Shown: positions 10,286-21,428 of the stretch, piece after piece
Position numbering within the stretch: the stretch's first letter is position 1
Layout: each line of letters begins with the position of its first letter
Origin: Allium sativum
Taxonomy: Eukaryota; Streptophyta; Magnoliopsida; Asparagales; Amaryllidaceae
Direction of reading: 5' to 3'
DNA length: 64,000 bases
NCBI GenBank assembly: GCA_030737875.1
Contig: CM060926.1
Location: forward strand, 314,810,922-314,874,921
Notes under the pieces: generated by a model
The model's database searches: none
The model's input: only the letters and a program-made list of their open reading frames with translations
What the model was told of the DNA's origin: nothing
Program-made: the position numbers and the translations under genes

Positions 10286-10294
10286 ATTTTATAG
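10286..10294 (-). promoter_or_regulatory. TATA-like box, A2 LTR copy 2
   Basis: CTATAAAAT in element sense at the position matching 5188-5196. LTR copy 3 has a changed version near 15321-15331. Confidence 0.45.
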
Positions 10295-10450
10295 TGTTTG
10301 CGAGTTGATTAGGACTGTCGATGGAGCTTGTTTAAATAATAGCCGTTCATTTGAAGGAGAGACCAACCAGGAGCTGACACCTAGCCCTAGTGACAAGGCA
10401 AGGCTCAGAAAATCGACCAAACACAGACCAGGCCAGCTAGGGTGAGCTGG

Positions 10451-10581
10451 GTTCGACCTGGCTCAGGGGCCAGGTCGACACCCCAGTCGACACCGTGTCG
10501 ACTTGGCAGTCGACACGGGTTACCCAGGTCGACTGCCCAGTCGACCTGGCTAGCCCCAGGTCGAATGCCAAGTCGACCTGG
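10451..10581 (-). repeat. GTCGAC-rich cluster, A2 LTR copy 2
   Basis: Collinear with 5353-5484, with one GTCGAC lost by substitution near 10560. The adjoining GC palindrome (10590-10607) has one arm changed (TACCGCC). Confidence 0.82.
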
Positions 10582-10870
10582 GTGCCTTGGGCGGGAATTT
10601 TACCGCCCTGGCCAATTGGGCCCGATTTTGAATTTTAAATTTGTTTTTCTGATCTGTATTCGTTTCTTTGAATTTTAAACTGAATTCTGAAACTTCCGGA
10701 GGCCATATCTTCTTCATACGGAGTCCGTTTTACCCAAACTCGGACTCTATCTCAAGCAGAATTCCGAGACGAACGCAATGGTGTATCCCATTTCCCTCAA
10801 TTATTTGATTTGAAATTAAATATACTTTAATTTGTGAATTTCACTGTTATAGAATACACGGGGTGTTACA

Positions 10871-10883
10871 TTCTCCCCCACTT
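10871..10883 (-). other. A2 polypurine tract, second internal region
   Basis: Same AAGTGGGGGAGAA in element sense, abutting LTR copy 2; near-palindromic box at 10890-10905. Confidence 0.85.
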
Positions 10884-10905
10884 AAAAGGATTTCGTCCCC
10901 GAAAT

Positions 10906-11376
10906 CTTCAAGTTAGGAAGAATGTATATCCTAACATCCAAACATCCATCTACTCATCCATCAAACACGAGCATCCATTGTCCTTAAAAGATTTCTAATG
11001 CTTCATGATCATATGCGAAGTGTGTGTGTGTTCATGTACTTATCTAATGCAAAATCAGGCGGTCTACTGATTCAGTTGACCTCCTTAATGCAAATTATGT
11101 AAGTGCCATGAATCCATTATGTATGCAAATTTTCCTATTCATGATTCTACATGAGTGCACAACCATTCATACATAAATGCAACATCCATATGACAACACA
11201 CTAAGCTTCATCCATATACGAATAAATACATTTATGCATATGCAACATGAAAATGTGTCTATGGCGATCTAGTGCCTAATGTGTATTCATGCATCCACGA
11301 GCAACCACTTGCGACCACTTGCAACCATTTCGCAATCATAACATGTTTCAATTACATGTTTACATCCAAAAAGATT
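10906..11376 (-). other. A2 3' non-coding segment, second internal region
   Basis: Near-identical to 5808-6278; no coding potential. Confidence 0.7.
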
Positions 11377-12403
11377 CTACCTATGGTTCTCAAGATAGGA
11401 TCGAGGAGAGAAACAAGATAAAACAAAGCATCTGGAAGAAGTTAATGATGTACCCCCAGAAGGTCCGGTCTGCTTCTTAGGGCAGTTTTTGCTGATGTGT
11501 CCAGTCTCCCCACAATGAAAACATTCACCTTGCTTTCTCTTCCTCTTTCTACAATCCTTGGCTATGTGCCCTTCCGTACCACAGAAATTGCATTTCCTTT
11601 TATCACGTGAGTTGCCGTTCTTGCCTCCTTTCTCAGAGTCTACCTTCTTATTCTGAGTATCGTTGGGCTTGACCTCTTTCTTCCCTTGAGAGTTTTCTGC
11701 CTTTGTCTCCTTCTTGCCCTTATCTTTTTCATTCAGCAATGCCATCTGCACCAACCTTTCATACGTAGCTCCCATGGGTATATGGGTCATGGCCAAACTG
11801 TGTAATGGCTCATTCAACCCCTTGACAAAGCGGAGAGCCTTCTTGTGCGGGGTGTTGACTAGGTCCAATCTGGACCTAGCCAGCTCATCGAACTGATTAA
11901 CATATTCTTTGACTGTCATGTTCCCTTGCTTAAGAAATAAGAATTTTTCCAACTGAAGACTTCTTTCAGCTTCTGAGAGAAATTTAGCCTCGAACCTTGC
12001 CCTAAAGTCCTCCCATGTTTCCACTGGTCTTTCTGCATTACTGACTTCACCAGTAGGAAGCCTCGCCTTTAAGTAGCCATACTGCCAGTTGTACCTTCTG
12101 CCTATCTTCTACCTCAAATATGACGAATAAGTCCTCGGTTTCCTTTAGCCAATTCCTAGCTGCTACGAAGGACTCAGTTCTATGAAAGTCCTTTCCTCCC
12201 ATAGCTTTAAAATCTTTACATATCTTAGCAAAAGGGTTTCCCCGCGGAGGAGGTGGAGGAAGAGGTGCTGCTGTAGATGGATGATTTCCTGCAGCTGGGG
12301 GAGGAGGAACGGTAGGACCTGGCTGACTGGCCCTTGCTTCTAAGAACCGTCTAAACCAACCAGGTATTGGTACAACCTCTGGCAAGTTAAGTTCTTCGGA
12401 CAT
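11377..12403 (-). pseudogene. A2 gag, second copy, broken
   Basis: Start ATG at 12403 (MSEELNLPEVVPIPGWF). This copy keeps Leu where the first copy has a stop, and is open through the capsid-like region to EASYW. The same two-base deletion as in copy 1 occurs near 12048, giving a TGA at once. A 215-residue C-terminal half is open from 12024 and ends at 11377. Zinc knuckles are [14 protein letters not shown] and [14 protein letters not shown], both with ligands intact. The open frame continues upstream of the ATG into the LTR, which I regard as chance because the relatives start at the internal ATG. Confidence 0.88.
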
Positions 12404-12574
12404 GCTGAAACAAAAAGGATAGATACAAAACGAAGGATAAGAGATAGTACCTATGGCTTTGGGGGACTTTTCCTTTTTAAAATAAAATAATATTTTATCT
12501 TTTAAAAATGCTTCTTTAAATTTTCTTTTTGAAAATAAATTTTCAAAACTTTTTATCTTATCTGGTAAACCTAT

Positions 12575-12586
12575 GCTCTGATACCA
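12575..12586 (-). other. A2 primer binding site, second internal region
   Basis: Exact TGGTATCAGAGC in element sense, two bases inside the LTR border at 12589. Confidence 0.92.
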
Positions 12587-13672
12587 AGTGAAACACCCCA
12601 CCTCCATTAGGGTCACTCTCAAAGGGAATGCCCTAATTTTGGTGGAGGTTTATAAGTATAAGTCACAGATATACAAGACAGATATAATAACACATATTTT
12701 TGAGCAGCGGAAAACAACAACTTTTATTTCATCAAAATATGTGTTACACAAACCATGCCATAATTGTCTTACAATTCTTCCAAAAACATAACATTTTCAT
12801 AACTGTCTTGATTACTTTATTTAAAGAAGCATAAAGAAAACATAAATAAACTGCATAAGTCCCATAATTGCGGTCCAAATCCATAGTCAAAAACGGAAAG
12901 GATCCAAGCAATACATTCTTTCTCTTCAAGCTGGATGTGAAAACTGGTCAAGCTGCGGTATTCCCTCCCTGAGAACCTGGGGGGGAAATGAAAGAAAAAG
13001 AGGCAAAAGGAAAAAGGGTCAGTCGTAAAGACTGAGTAAGTCCTAGTTACTTTCAGTGTAAAAACAGTTAAAACAACATGTCATGTATGAACTGGAACTA
13101 AACTTAAGAATGGAGTCAAGGTGGACAAGATAGACTAAGGTGATCATGATAAGTCAAGACAAGTCAAATAAAGCGTCACATGTTCAAGATTCGTTGCATC
13201 AACTGTACTAGTATATGCTAAGCCCAGGTCACAAATTAATCACGAAATAAATCCTACGGCCCAATATCATGAAATGACCCTGAAACGGGGTCTGACCCAA
13301 GTACGGGGTCCTACGGAGTGCTTATCTAGTCGATCGGCTCCCTACAAGTTCTAGCTCGTCAAGTGTCCGTGTCATACGGCTAATCACAAATGTAGTCACC
13401 TGTGCTGGGTCCACCTTCGGGTGTATCAGCCCTAGGATGTCAACCCCTGACACGATTCAAGATGCACAGATAAATCTACCGATACCCAGTGTCTGCCCAG
13501 GAATACATGCACGACCGTAGTCCACCGAACCTACACTGGCGTACCCCACTGCCGTCGTTCACCTCTTACAATCAGCCCAGTAATCGTGCCCCACCCGACC
13601 TAGCCCTAGGGTGCCTTGATACATCTAGAGGGTTACTGCTGAAAAGGGTCGTGTCTAGGGTTTCGCCTAACA

Positions 13673-13911
13673 GATTAGGTCATGTAATTCGTGACCTAAC
13701 CCGCCTAACCGATTAAGTCATGTAATTCGTGACTTAATCCTTTTCTAGTCTAGTCATGTCAAGGTGGTTAAGTATGTCATTTAAATTCGCGACTTATCCC
13801 GCCTACATGTCATGTCAAGTTGGCTAAGTGTTGTCGTTTCAAGTTCATGACTTAGCCCTACAAATCGTGTTCAAGTTGATTAAGTTGTCTTTTCATGTTC
13901 ATGACTTAACC
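13673..13911 (-). repeat. Run of five stem-loops, A2 LTR copy 3, partly worn
   Basis: Collinear with 3477-3715. The 10-bp second stem is intact, while the third (ACTTATCC arm) and fifth (GATTAAGT arm) each have one mismatch. Confidence 0.72.
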
Positions 13912-13967
13912 CTAATTGGCATTAACTGATTCGTTAATGCACCGAACCACTCACATTGGATCCTGTT

Positions 13968-14020
13968 GCTCGTAGCCACTGGATTTGCCGGGCTGTTCCG
14001 GGCAGGTTTACGCTACGAAC
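13968..14020 (-). repeat. Core stem-loop, unit 1, A2 LTR copy 3
   Basis: Arms GCTCGTAGC/GCTACGAAC; the single difference gives a G-T pair in element sense. Unit 2 is deleted in this LTR. Confidence 0.75.
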
Positions 14021-15483
14021 TCAACCCAACCTCGGGTTTCAAGCGCGATGTGACCAACTACCCACATTGGATCCTATTTTTTGTAGCAACTGGATTTCGT
14101 GCTAAAGTCACGCCCATGTTCTTATCAGATTTCGTGCTATTTCCATAGCATGTTCATATGTCAACTTCGTGCCCAACTAAGGCATGTTTCAAGTCAAGTT
14201 ATGGCATGTTCAAGTCAAGTTTTTGTGCCATATTTCATGTTCTACTTATGCCAAATTTCATGGTTTATGATTAAAATCAATTCAAGTTTTTGCCTATTCT
14301 ACCCAATCGTATCCCCAACATATATAAACGTACTTCGTACACAAGCATAAACAATTCAAGAGAAAAGGGGAATAACACCAAACATGTGATAGGCATATGT
14401 GACAATTCCAACATCACTTGCCTAATAAACAGGCTATAACATATCACATGGTTTCAATACTAGCATGATGATAACTTGGCATAGTGATGGTTCCAACTTA
14501 GTTTAACATGATGATTTCAACTTTACATCATAGGCATAATAGTCATTGTGGGCATAATAATAATTTTAAACAAGAAACATTAAAGGCATGGTAATTCTAA
14601 TAGGCATAGTGGATTCCAATTTAGCATTTTTAACATAATGACTCTCATCTAACATTATAAACATAATAATCCCAATTTAGCATTTTTAACATAATGATTC
14701 TCATCTAACATTATAAAACATAATGATTCCAACTTTTCATCATAACCTAGAAATTCCCAATTTTGTCATTAACATGATAGGTATATTAACATCACAGGCA
14801 TAGTTCCATCAACTTCATAGACATGGTTTAATTAGCATCATAGGCATGGTTTAATCAACATAAAGATTTCAATAAACATAGTGATTCCATGGACATGTAT
14901 TAGTCCTACTTGCCATACAATTAAGCCCAAGTGATTCATAACAACATCAAAACCATGATAAGATTAACTTGCAACATTGACATAGCAATATTCCCCAATT
15001 ATGATTCAAAGTTAAACAATATAAACATGGATTAATAATAGTTCCTAAATCCGGTTTCAATTCATCTCATGTCCATGTTATTTTTGCGTTTTTGCCTAAA
15101 AAGTGACATAGAACTTACAATATGAAGCAAATAATCCAAATAAAAATCCCAATTGTCTAAAGCGTCGTAGTTGTTGTAGCTTCTAGTTGTAGCCTTCAAG
15201 AATCGTCATTCGTCTTCTATAATTTTGTTCTTTATATTTTTATTTTAGAGCTCTAGGTTTAATGGTGGCGGCATGAGGCTAAAATGAAACGGTATGATTT
15301 AGGCTAATTCTTAGGGTCTTTTTATAATGTTTGCGAGTTGATTAGGACCGTCGATGGAGATTGTTTTAATAATAGCAGTTCATTTGAAGGAGAGACCAAC
15401 CAGGAGCTGACACCTAGCCCTAGTGACAAGGCAAGGCTCAGAAAATCGACCAAACACAGACTAGGCCAGCCAGGGTGGGCTGG

Positions 15484-15641
15484 GTTCGACCTGGCTCAGG
15501 GGCCAGGTCGACACCCCAGTCGACACCGTGTCGACTTGGCAGTCGACACGGGTTACCCAGGTCGACTGCCCAGTCGACCTGGCTAGCCCCAGGTCGACTG
15601 CCAAGTCGACCTGGGTGCCTTGGGCGGGAATTTTCCCGCCC
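15484..15641 (-). repeat. GTCGAC cluster and E2F-like palindrome, A2 LTR copy 3
   Basis: GTCGAC cluster at 15484-15615, then the perfect 20-base palindrome GGGCGGGAATTTTCCCGCCC at 15622-15641. Confidence 0.8.
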
Positions 15642-15903
15642 TGGCCAATTGGGCCCGATTTTGAATTTTAAATTTGTTTTTCTGATCTGTTTTTGTTTGT
15701 TTGAATTTTAAACTGAATTCTGAAACTTCCGGAGGCCATATCTTCTTCATACGGAGTCCATTTTACGCAAACTCGGACTCTATCTCAAGCAGAATTCCGA
15801 GACGAACGCAATGGCGTATCCCGTTTCCCTCAATTCTATGATTTGAAATTAATTATACTTTAATTTGTGAATTTCACTGCTATAGAATACATGGGGTGTT
15901 ACA

Positions 15904-15908
15904 CCCGC
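15904..15908. other. Target site duplication of A2, right copy (CCCGC)
   Basis: Identical to 2392-2396; the A1 RT reading frame resumes immediately (TAC TTC GTG at 15909). Confidence 0.95.
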
Positions 15909-16972
15909 TTACTTCGTGGATTTAATGAGCAGGGTGTTCCGAGAGTTCCTCAATAAGTTTTTGGTGGTCTTCGTAGACAATATTTTGATCTTCTCCAAGA
16001 ATGAGGAAGAGCACGCAACATCTAAAGGAAGTCTTGGATACTCTCCATACACATCAGTTGAAGGTGAAATTCTCTAAGGGCCATTTCTGGAGAGAAGAAG
16101 TAAGGTTCCTTGGGTATGTGGTGTCCAAAGAGGGGATAGCTGCAGACCCTGCAAAAGTGGTTGCTGTGCAAGATTGGAAAGTTCCTTCAAAAGCAACCAA
16201 AGTCCAAAGCTTTCTTGGGCTAGCAGGATTTTATCGAAAGTTCATCAAAGATTTTGCAAAAATCTCAGCTCCACTAACAAGATTGACAAAGAAGAACCTA
16301 GCTTTCAATTGGGATTTGTATTGCGATATTGCTTTCCAACGTTTGAAAAGGGCTCTAACAACAGCCCCAGTTCTAACATTGCCTGATGGAAGCAAGATGT
16401 TTACAATATACACCGATGCATGTGGAACGGGACTAGGTGTTGTTCTGATGCAAGAAGGGAAGGTTATGGCTTATGGGGGAAGGCAGTTGAAAGTACATGA
16501 TCAAAACTACCCTACCCACGACCTAGAGTTGGCAGCCATCGTTTTTGCTCTTAAGTCTTGGCGCCATTATATCCTAGGTGAGAAATTTGAACTATATACT
16601 GACCATAAATCATTGAAATACCTATTCTCGCAGAAGGATCTCAAATTGAGGCAGCAAAGATGGATGGAGTTTCTTGCCTCGTACGATTTTGAGATTTCCT
16701 ATACTCCTGGCAAGGGAAATGCAGTAGCAGATGCCTTGAGCAGAAAGAAACTGAACTTAAGGCCTCTCTTTGTGGAAAGGCAAAGCTTGGAGTTCATAGC
16801 AAGCTTTAACTTCAGACCCTTCACTGACTTTGTGCCTGGCTTGCTAGCAACGTTAGAAGTGCGACCAACTCTATTAGACTCAATCGGAGCCGCGCAAAGA
16901 GAAGACCCGCAGCTAGCCGAAGTGATGGACAAATTAATTAAGGGTGGGACTTCCAGTCACCTCAATAGATAA
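15909..16972 (+). pseudogene. A1 reverse transcriptase C-terminal part and RNase H, broken
   Basis: Continues the RT split at 2396 (YFVDLMSRVF). The catalytic YVDD box reads FVDN, losing the second aspartate. A two-base deletion near 16018-16021 then shifts the frame; the rest is open from 16001. The RT thumb ([19 protein letters not shown]) is followed by RNase H with all its acidic residues visible: TDACGTG (Asp at about residue 139 of this segment), [15 protein letters not shown] and [10 protein letters not shown]. Then comes a spacer toward integrase, ended by TAA at 16970-16972. RNase H would remove RNA from the RNA/DNA hybrid. Confidence 0.9.
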
Positions 16973-17013
16973 TCCTTTGATGCCAAGGGCTGGTTGAGAC
17001 GTAATGGAAGACT

Positions 17014-18366
17014 ATGTGCCCACAAGCAAGGGGCTTGTTAAAGGCAGTTCTGGAAGAGGCACATCGTTCCAAATTGACCATACACCCAGGCAAAGACAAA
17101 ATGTATAAAGACATCAAAAGAGTTTTCTTTTGGAATGGCATAAAGAAAGACTTAGCTGAATTTGTTTCTAAGTGTCTAATATGCCAACAAGTCAAGGCGG
17201 AGCAGAAGAAGCCTGGTGGTCTGCTTCATCCTTTAGAGGTCCCGCAGTGGAAATGGGATAGCATCTCGATGGACTTTATAGATGGGTTGCCAAGGTCAAG
17301 AAGGGGCAATACTAGAATTTGGGTTATAGTGGACAGGCTCACAAAAAGCGCCCACTTTATACCTGTCAAGAGTAGAAGGACTACCTCATCTCTAGCATCC
17401 ATATATCTTAAGGAAATAGTTCGACTCCATGGGATGCCCTCCAGCATAGTGAGTGATTGAGACCCTTTCTTCATAAACGAGTTCTGAAAGAGTTTACAAG
17501 AGGCTGTAGGCACACAGTTATGCTTAAGCACGGCCTATCACCCTCAAACCGATGGCCAAACAGAAAGAGTCAACAGAGTATTAGAAGACCTCTTGAGGTT
17601 ATGCATTATTGACTTCGGAGGTACATGGGAGGATCATCTACCTTTGGTGGAATTCGCTTACAACAATAGCTACCAAGCCGCCATATGCATGGCACCTTTC
17701 AAAGCTTTATATGGAAGGTCGTGCAAGTCACCAACTTGCTGGTGGGAGTCCACAGACAAGCTCATACTTGGACCAGACATGATTAGGGAGACTTAAGAGA
17801 AAGTAGACTTGATACGAAGAAGAATGAAGATTGCCCAAGATAGACAGAAGTCCTACGCAGACAAAAGAAGAACTGACCTTGAGTTCGAAGTTGGAGACAA
17901 GGTGTTCCTTAAAGTATCTCCTTTTAGGAACGTCGTTCGCTTTGGATCCACAGGAAATCTAGCACCAAGATTTGTAGGGCTGTTCCCTATCATCGAGAAA
18001 ATTGGGAAGATGGCTTATAGGGTACAACTGCCTGAGAGATTGGCCGGGATTCATAATGTCTTTCATGTCTCTCACCTGCGAAAATGCTTACACAAGTCTG
18101 CGGAAGTGGTAGAACCAAGTATGCTAGAGGAAGTCGAAGTTGAACGAGAAGTAACGGTGAGGAGAGTTCCATCCCGTATCTTGGGAATAGAGGTCAAAAA
18201 TCTACGCAACCGTGAAGTTAAGCTCGTCAAAGTTCAATGGAGCGACACCGAGGAAGATGCGACTTGGCAAACTGAGGATAGAATACGTGCAACCTACCCT
18301 TTTCTTTTTGAGGGTACGTCTTTAAACTCTTTTTCCTTAAGTTTATGTTCGTATCTACCTTTTTAG
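17014..18366 (+). pseudogene. A1 integrase with GPY/F-like region and chromodomain-like tail, broken
   Basis: A frameshift near 17010 separates it from RNase H. HHCC zinc-binding residues: H17, H24, C54, C57. The catalytic core has Asp in SMDFIDG (residue 87), Asp in SIVSD (residue 148) and Glu in TDGQTE, 35 residues after the second Asp, so D,D(35)E is complete. Two stops (TGA 17458-17460 and 17485-17487) lie between the second Asp and the Glu, and a TAA is at 17794-17796. A GPY/F-type segment (LAPRFVGLFPIIEKIG, then NVFHVSHLRKCL) follows. The tail VKVQWSDTEEDATWQTEDRIRATYPFLF resembles a plant chromovirus chromodomain, which directs integration toward heterochromatin. Confidence 0.9.
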
Positions 18367-18857
18367 GTATATCTCCTCGATCTTATCCTTTAACCTTAGG
18401 TAGGACCCATTTGGATGTAAACATGTAATTGAAACATGTTATGATTGATGGTTGCAAGTGGATACATATACACACACCTTAGGTATTAGATCGACTCAGT
18501 CACTTCCATATTGCATATGCTTATATGTATTGATTTATGGATTAAAACTTGATCATATGGACGTTTCATTTGTATTGTATGATTGTGCACTCATGTAAGA
18601 AATTTTGAGTAGGAAGAAATTGCATTCATAATGGACTCATGGCACTGACATAATTTGCATTATGGAGGTCAACTGAATCTGTAGACCGCCTGATTTTGCA
18701 TTAGATAAGGACATATACACACACAATGCATATGATCATGAAGCATTAGAAATATTTTAACGACAGTGGTCGCCTGTGTTTGATGGTTGAGTAAATGGGT
18801 GCTTGGATGGTAGGATATAAGTTCTTCTCGACTTGAAGATTTCGGGGATGAAATCCT
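18367..18857 (+). other. A1 3' untranslated region
   Basis: No coding potential. It shares landmarks in reverse complement with both A2 internal regions and with A3 (24881-25330), and ends with the near-palindrome ATTTCGGGGATGAAAT at 18839-18854. Confidence 0.75.
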
Positions 18858-18872
18858 AAAAGGAGGGGAGAA
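18858..18872 (+). other. A1 polypurine tract
   Basis: AAAAGGAGGGGAGAA immediately before the LTR start TGTAACACC; plus-strand priming site. Confidence 0.9.
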
Positions 18873-19114
18873 TGTAACACCCCGTACTTTCTATTAACGT
18901 TATAATCCTATGATACTTAATTTAAAATGTGAGAATTAAGGGAAACGGGCTACGCATTGTGTTCGTCTCGGAATTCTGGTTGAGATAGAGTCCGAGTTTG
19001 CGTGAATTGGACTTCGTATGAAGAAGTTATGGCTGTTAGAAGTTTCAGAAATTCGAATAAATTCAAACAGTTCGAAAACGAGTTCAAAATTCAAACAGAA
19101 GCCAGAAGCGGGCT

Positions 19115-19226
19115 GGGCGGGAAAATCCCCGCCCAGGTAGGTCGACCAAGGGGTCGACGCTACTATCGACCTCCTCCCTTGAGGTCGACCTGGGGGTCGA
19201 CCTTAGGGTCGACCTGGGGGTCGACC
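19115..19226 (+). promoter_or_regulatory. E2F-like GC palindrome and GTCGAC cluster, A1 3' LTR
   Basis: GGGCGGGAAAATCCCCGCCC (19115-19134; one mismatch from a full palindrome) followed by six GTCGAC sites to 19226. Same order and spacing relative to the LTR start as in A2, A3 and A4. Confidence 0.6.
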
Positions 19227-19364
19227 TAGCCCCCAGCCAGATCTGAAATTTGAACGATTTCTGACTCGCTGCTGAGTCACTAGGGTTTCTAGATGGGCCT
19301 GATCAGGTCTGCATGGCTATGATTAACCCTAGGTTCATCTGACGGCTATAATCAAACTGAAATT

Positions 19365-19374
19365 CTATATAAAC
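19365..19374 (+). promoter_or_regulatory. TATA box, A1 3' LTR
   Basis: CTATATAAAC about 490 bases into the LTR, identical in A4 (63924-63933) and A3. Start of transcription inferred about 30 bases downstream. Confidence 0.6.
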
Positions 19375-20569
19375 AACTCAATGCCTAACCTAAAAACACA
19401 CATAAAAATAAACCTAGAACTGAAATGCCGTCAATTGAGGATTTGGAGTAGCCGTCACCCTTTGCAATTTAGAAGACAACTTAAAAAGATACATCTAAAA
19501 TCAAACTACAACTAGTTTAATTCAACGATCTTCATCAAAGGCGCGCATCTCCAATTTCATAATTCAGATTTCAGAACGCAAGAATTTCTTTTAGTTTGTA
19601 AGTTAGTTGTTATGCAGATTTAAACATTCCTTTCGATTGAATCATGACATGTTGTAATTGGAATATAGTACGATGCTTATGTATGAGATTTTATTCTCGT
19701 TTATCTTAAAATATCGTTGAAAAATAATCTTGTCTATATGTTTGTGGTGATGAACATGTTTTATATTTCATATTTATATGCTTATGGCAATGAACATGTT
19801 GTATATCTCATGTCTATATGTTTGGGTGATGTATAACATCGTATGTTATTACGATTGAGTAAAGAACTTATTATGCCAACAAAATGGTAAAACATGTCAT
19901 GTTGTAATTTGGTGGTTATTTGCAAGTTTAGGATCTAAATCACATGTTTACATGTTAGATTTACATTTATAAATATTTAGAACTATGCCAAGTTGAATCT
20001 ATTTATGTTAGTGGAATTGTAGTCCTCTTATGTTGTTAACATCATGCTAAATTTTGATAAGAAAATGATTATGATAGCTTTCTTATGTTTTGACATACAT
20101 AAGATTATATGCCAAGTTGTAGGTTGAAACTGCGATTATATGTTAAACTTTCATGCTAGACCTTTGTTAAGTTTACATGACCATTAGATTCAACTTAGGC
20201 ACAAGTTCACCTTTGCCCAATTGATTAAAGTTAAAGATATACATCTATGCCAAGTTACATGTGATAAGTTTAATGTATGCTATTTTATGTTTATGTCATG
20301 TTCTTTGTTTATTACCCCTTTTGTTTATGGGTTTGGGCTAATCTGCTAGCCCAACATTTTATGTGATTTACGCATACGTTCCACGGGGGTAGCGATGGGA
20401 AATATGAAAATTCATGGCATAGATTTGTTCATTAAATGGTATATTTGATATACCGTTTATGTTGATCAAAATCACAGGATAATTATGTCATGATTAAATT
20501 AAATTTAATTCACATAAATAAATTTGACATATATAGAAAAATATGAATTTCGAAAAGATGTATATGCCT

Positions 20570-20782
20570 AACCCGAGGTTAGACTGAGTTGTGGTGTAAA
20601 TCTGCCCGAAACCGACCGGCATATCCAGTGACCACAACAAGACTTGTCTAATGTGGGTGGTTAGTGCATCAAGCCCAAAAAGAACCCGAGGTTAGGCTGA
20701 GTTGTGGTGTAAATCTGCCCGGAACCGACCGGCATATCTGGTAACCACAACAAGACCTTTCTTACGTGAGTGGTTGTTGCTT
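20570..20782 (+). repeat. Tandem duplication (113-base period) carrying the core stem-loop, A1 3' LTR
   Basis: AACCCGAGGTTAG starts at 20570 and 20683. Each unit has arms GTTGTGGT/ACCACAAC (20588-20638 and 20701-20751, both perfect over 8 bp) around a CTGCCCG..ACCGACCGGCA loop. This corresponds to the A2 and A3 stem-loop in element sense, with one pair missing on both arms. Confidence 0.8.
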
Positions 20783-20813
20783 TAATAAATTAATGCTAAG
20801 TCAGGACTGGTAG

Positions 20814-20899
20814 GGTTAAGTAAATTAGGAAAACACTTAACCGATTCAACATTCTACTAAAACGAATGGGCTGGGTTAGGTAAACTTGGACACTTAACC
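20814..20899 (+). repeat. Two stem-loops beside the core element, A1 3' LTR
   Basis: GGTTAAGT/ACTTAACC at 20814-20842 (perfect) and GGTTAGGT/ACTTAACC at 20874-20899 (one G-T pair). They correspond to the five-hairpin run of A2. Confidence 0.7.
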
Positions 20900-21428
20900 A
20901 AATAAACATGTTGATTAGAAAACCCCAGTAACGGAGACCCATTTCAACAGTAACCCACACAGACGTATCATGGTACCCTGAACTAGGCACGGTGGGGCAC
21001 AATTACTGGACTGAACTGTAAGCGGTCAAAACGTCGGCGGTTGGTGGGCCAGTGTAGGTTCCAGCGGAGTATGGGCGTTCACGTACTCCGGAGTGGAAAA
21101 ATCAGGCACTGGGCATCAGTAATGTACACTATGCATCTTGAATCGTGTCGGGTTGCCACCGGAGGGACTGATAAACCCCATGGTGGGACCAGCACAGGTG
21201 ACTACAATCAAGTGGGGCCGAAGGACACAGGACTTGAATACATACGAGTAGGAGCTGATCACTAAGGGGATCGTTTGTTGTAAACACGTGGGCTAGTTAA
21301 ACCAATGGTTAAGTAGGTGCAGAGGCTATAGTAATGGGTGCGATCACACGTCCCTATTATCTTATATTAGGGTATTGTCCTATATTCTGATATCACTGTC
21401 ATGATCCCTTTCTTTGTTTAAATACTAG

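Larger units (their letters stand above)
7491..10870 (-). repeat. A2 LTR copy 2 (shared middle LTR)
   Basis: 3380 bases, collinear with copy 1 over its whole length with scattered substitutions and a longer G run near 7885. It serves as 5' LTR for the first internal region and 3' LTR for the second. Confidence 0.93.
2397..15903 (-). mobile_element. A2: tandem gag-only LTR retrotransposon, three LTRs and two internal regions
   Basis: Minus-strand element of 13.5 kb read as LTR (2397-5772), internal (5773-7490), LTR (7491-10870), internal (10871-12588), LTR (12589-15903), flanked by a single CCCGC duplication. Both internal regions are 1718 bases, carry a gag pseudogene and have no protease or pol. 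This matches the non-autonomous gag-only class described in plants as TR-GAG (family knowledge). Its 3' non-coding part matches A1's 18390-18860, so A1 or a relative is the likely source and helper (inference). The shared-LTR tandem form could come from unequal recombination between LTRs or from integration of a tandem cDNA. Confidence 0.92.
12589..15903 (-). repeat. A2 LTR copy 3 (5' LTR in element sense)
   Basis: 3315 bases, about 65 shorter than the other copies mainly because of a deletion at about 14095-14105 that removes stem-loop unit 2. Its outer end TGTAACACC abuts the right CCCGC duplication. Confidence 0.93.

Noticed and set aside
2397..15903. A2 tandem array as an assembly error
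   Set aside because: The three LTRs and two internals differ by many private substitutions and an LTR-3 deletion; the flanking duplication and restored RT frame are exact.
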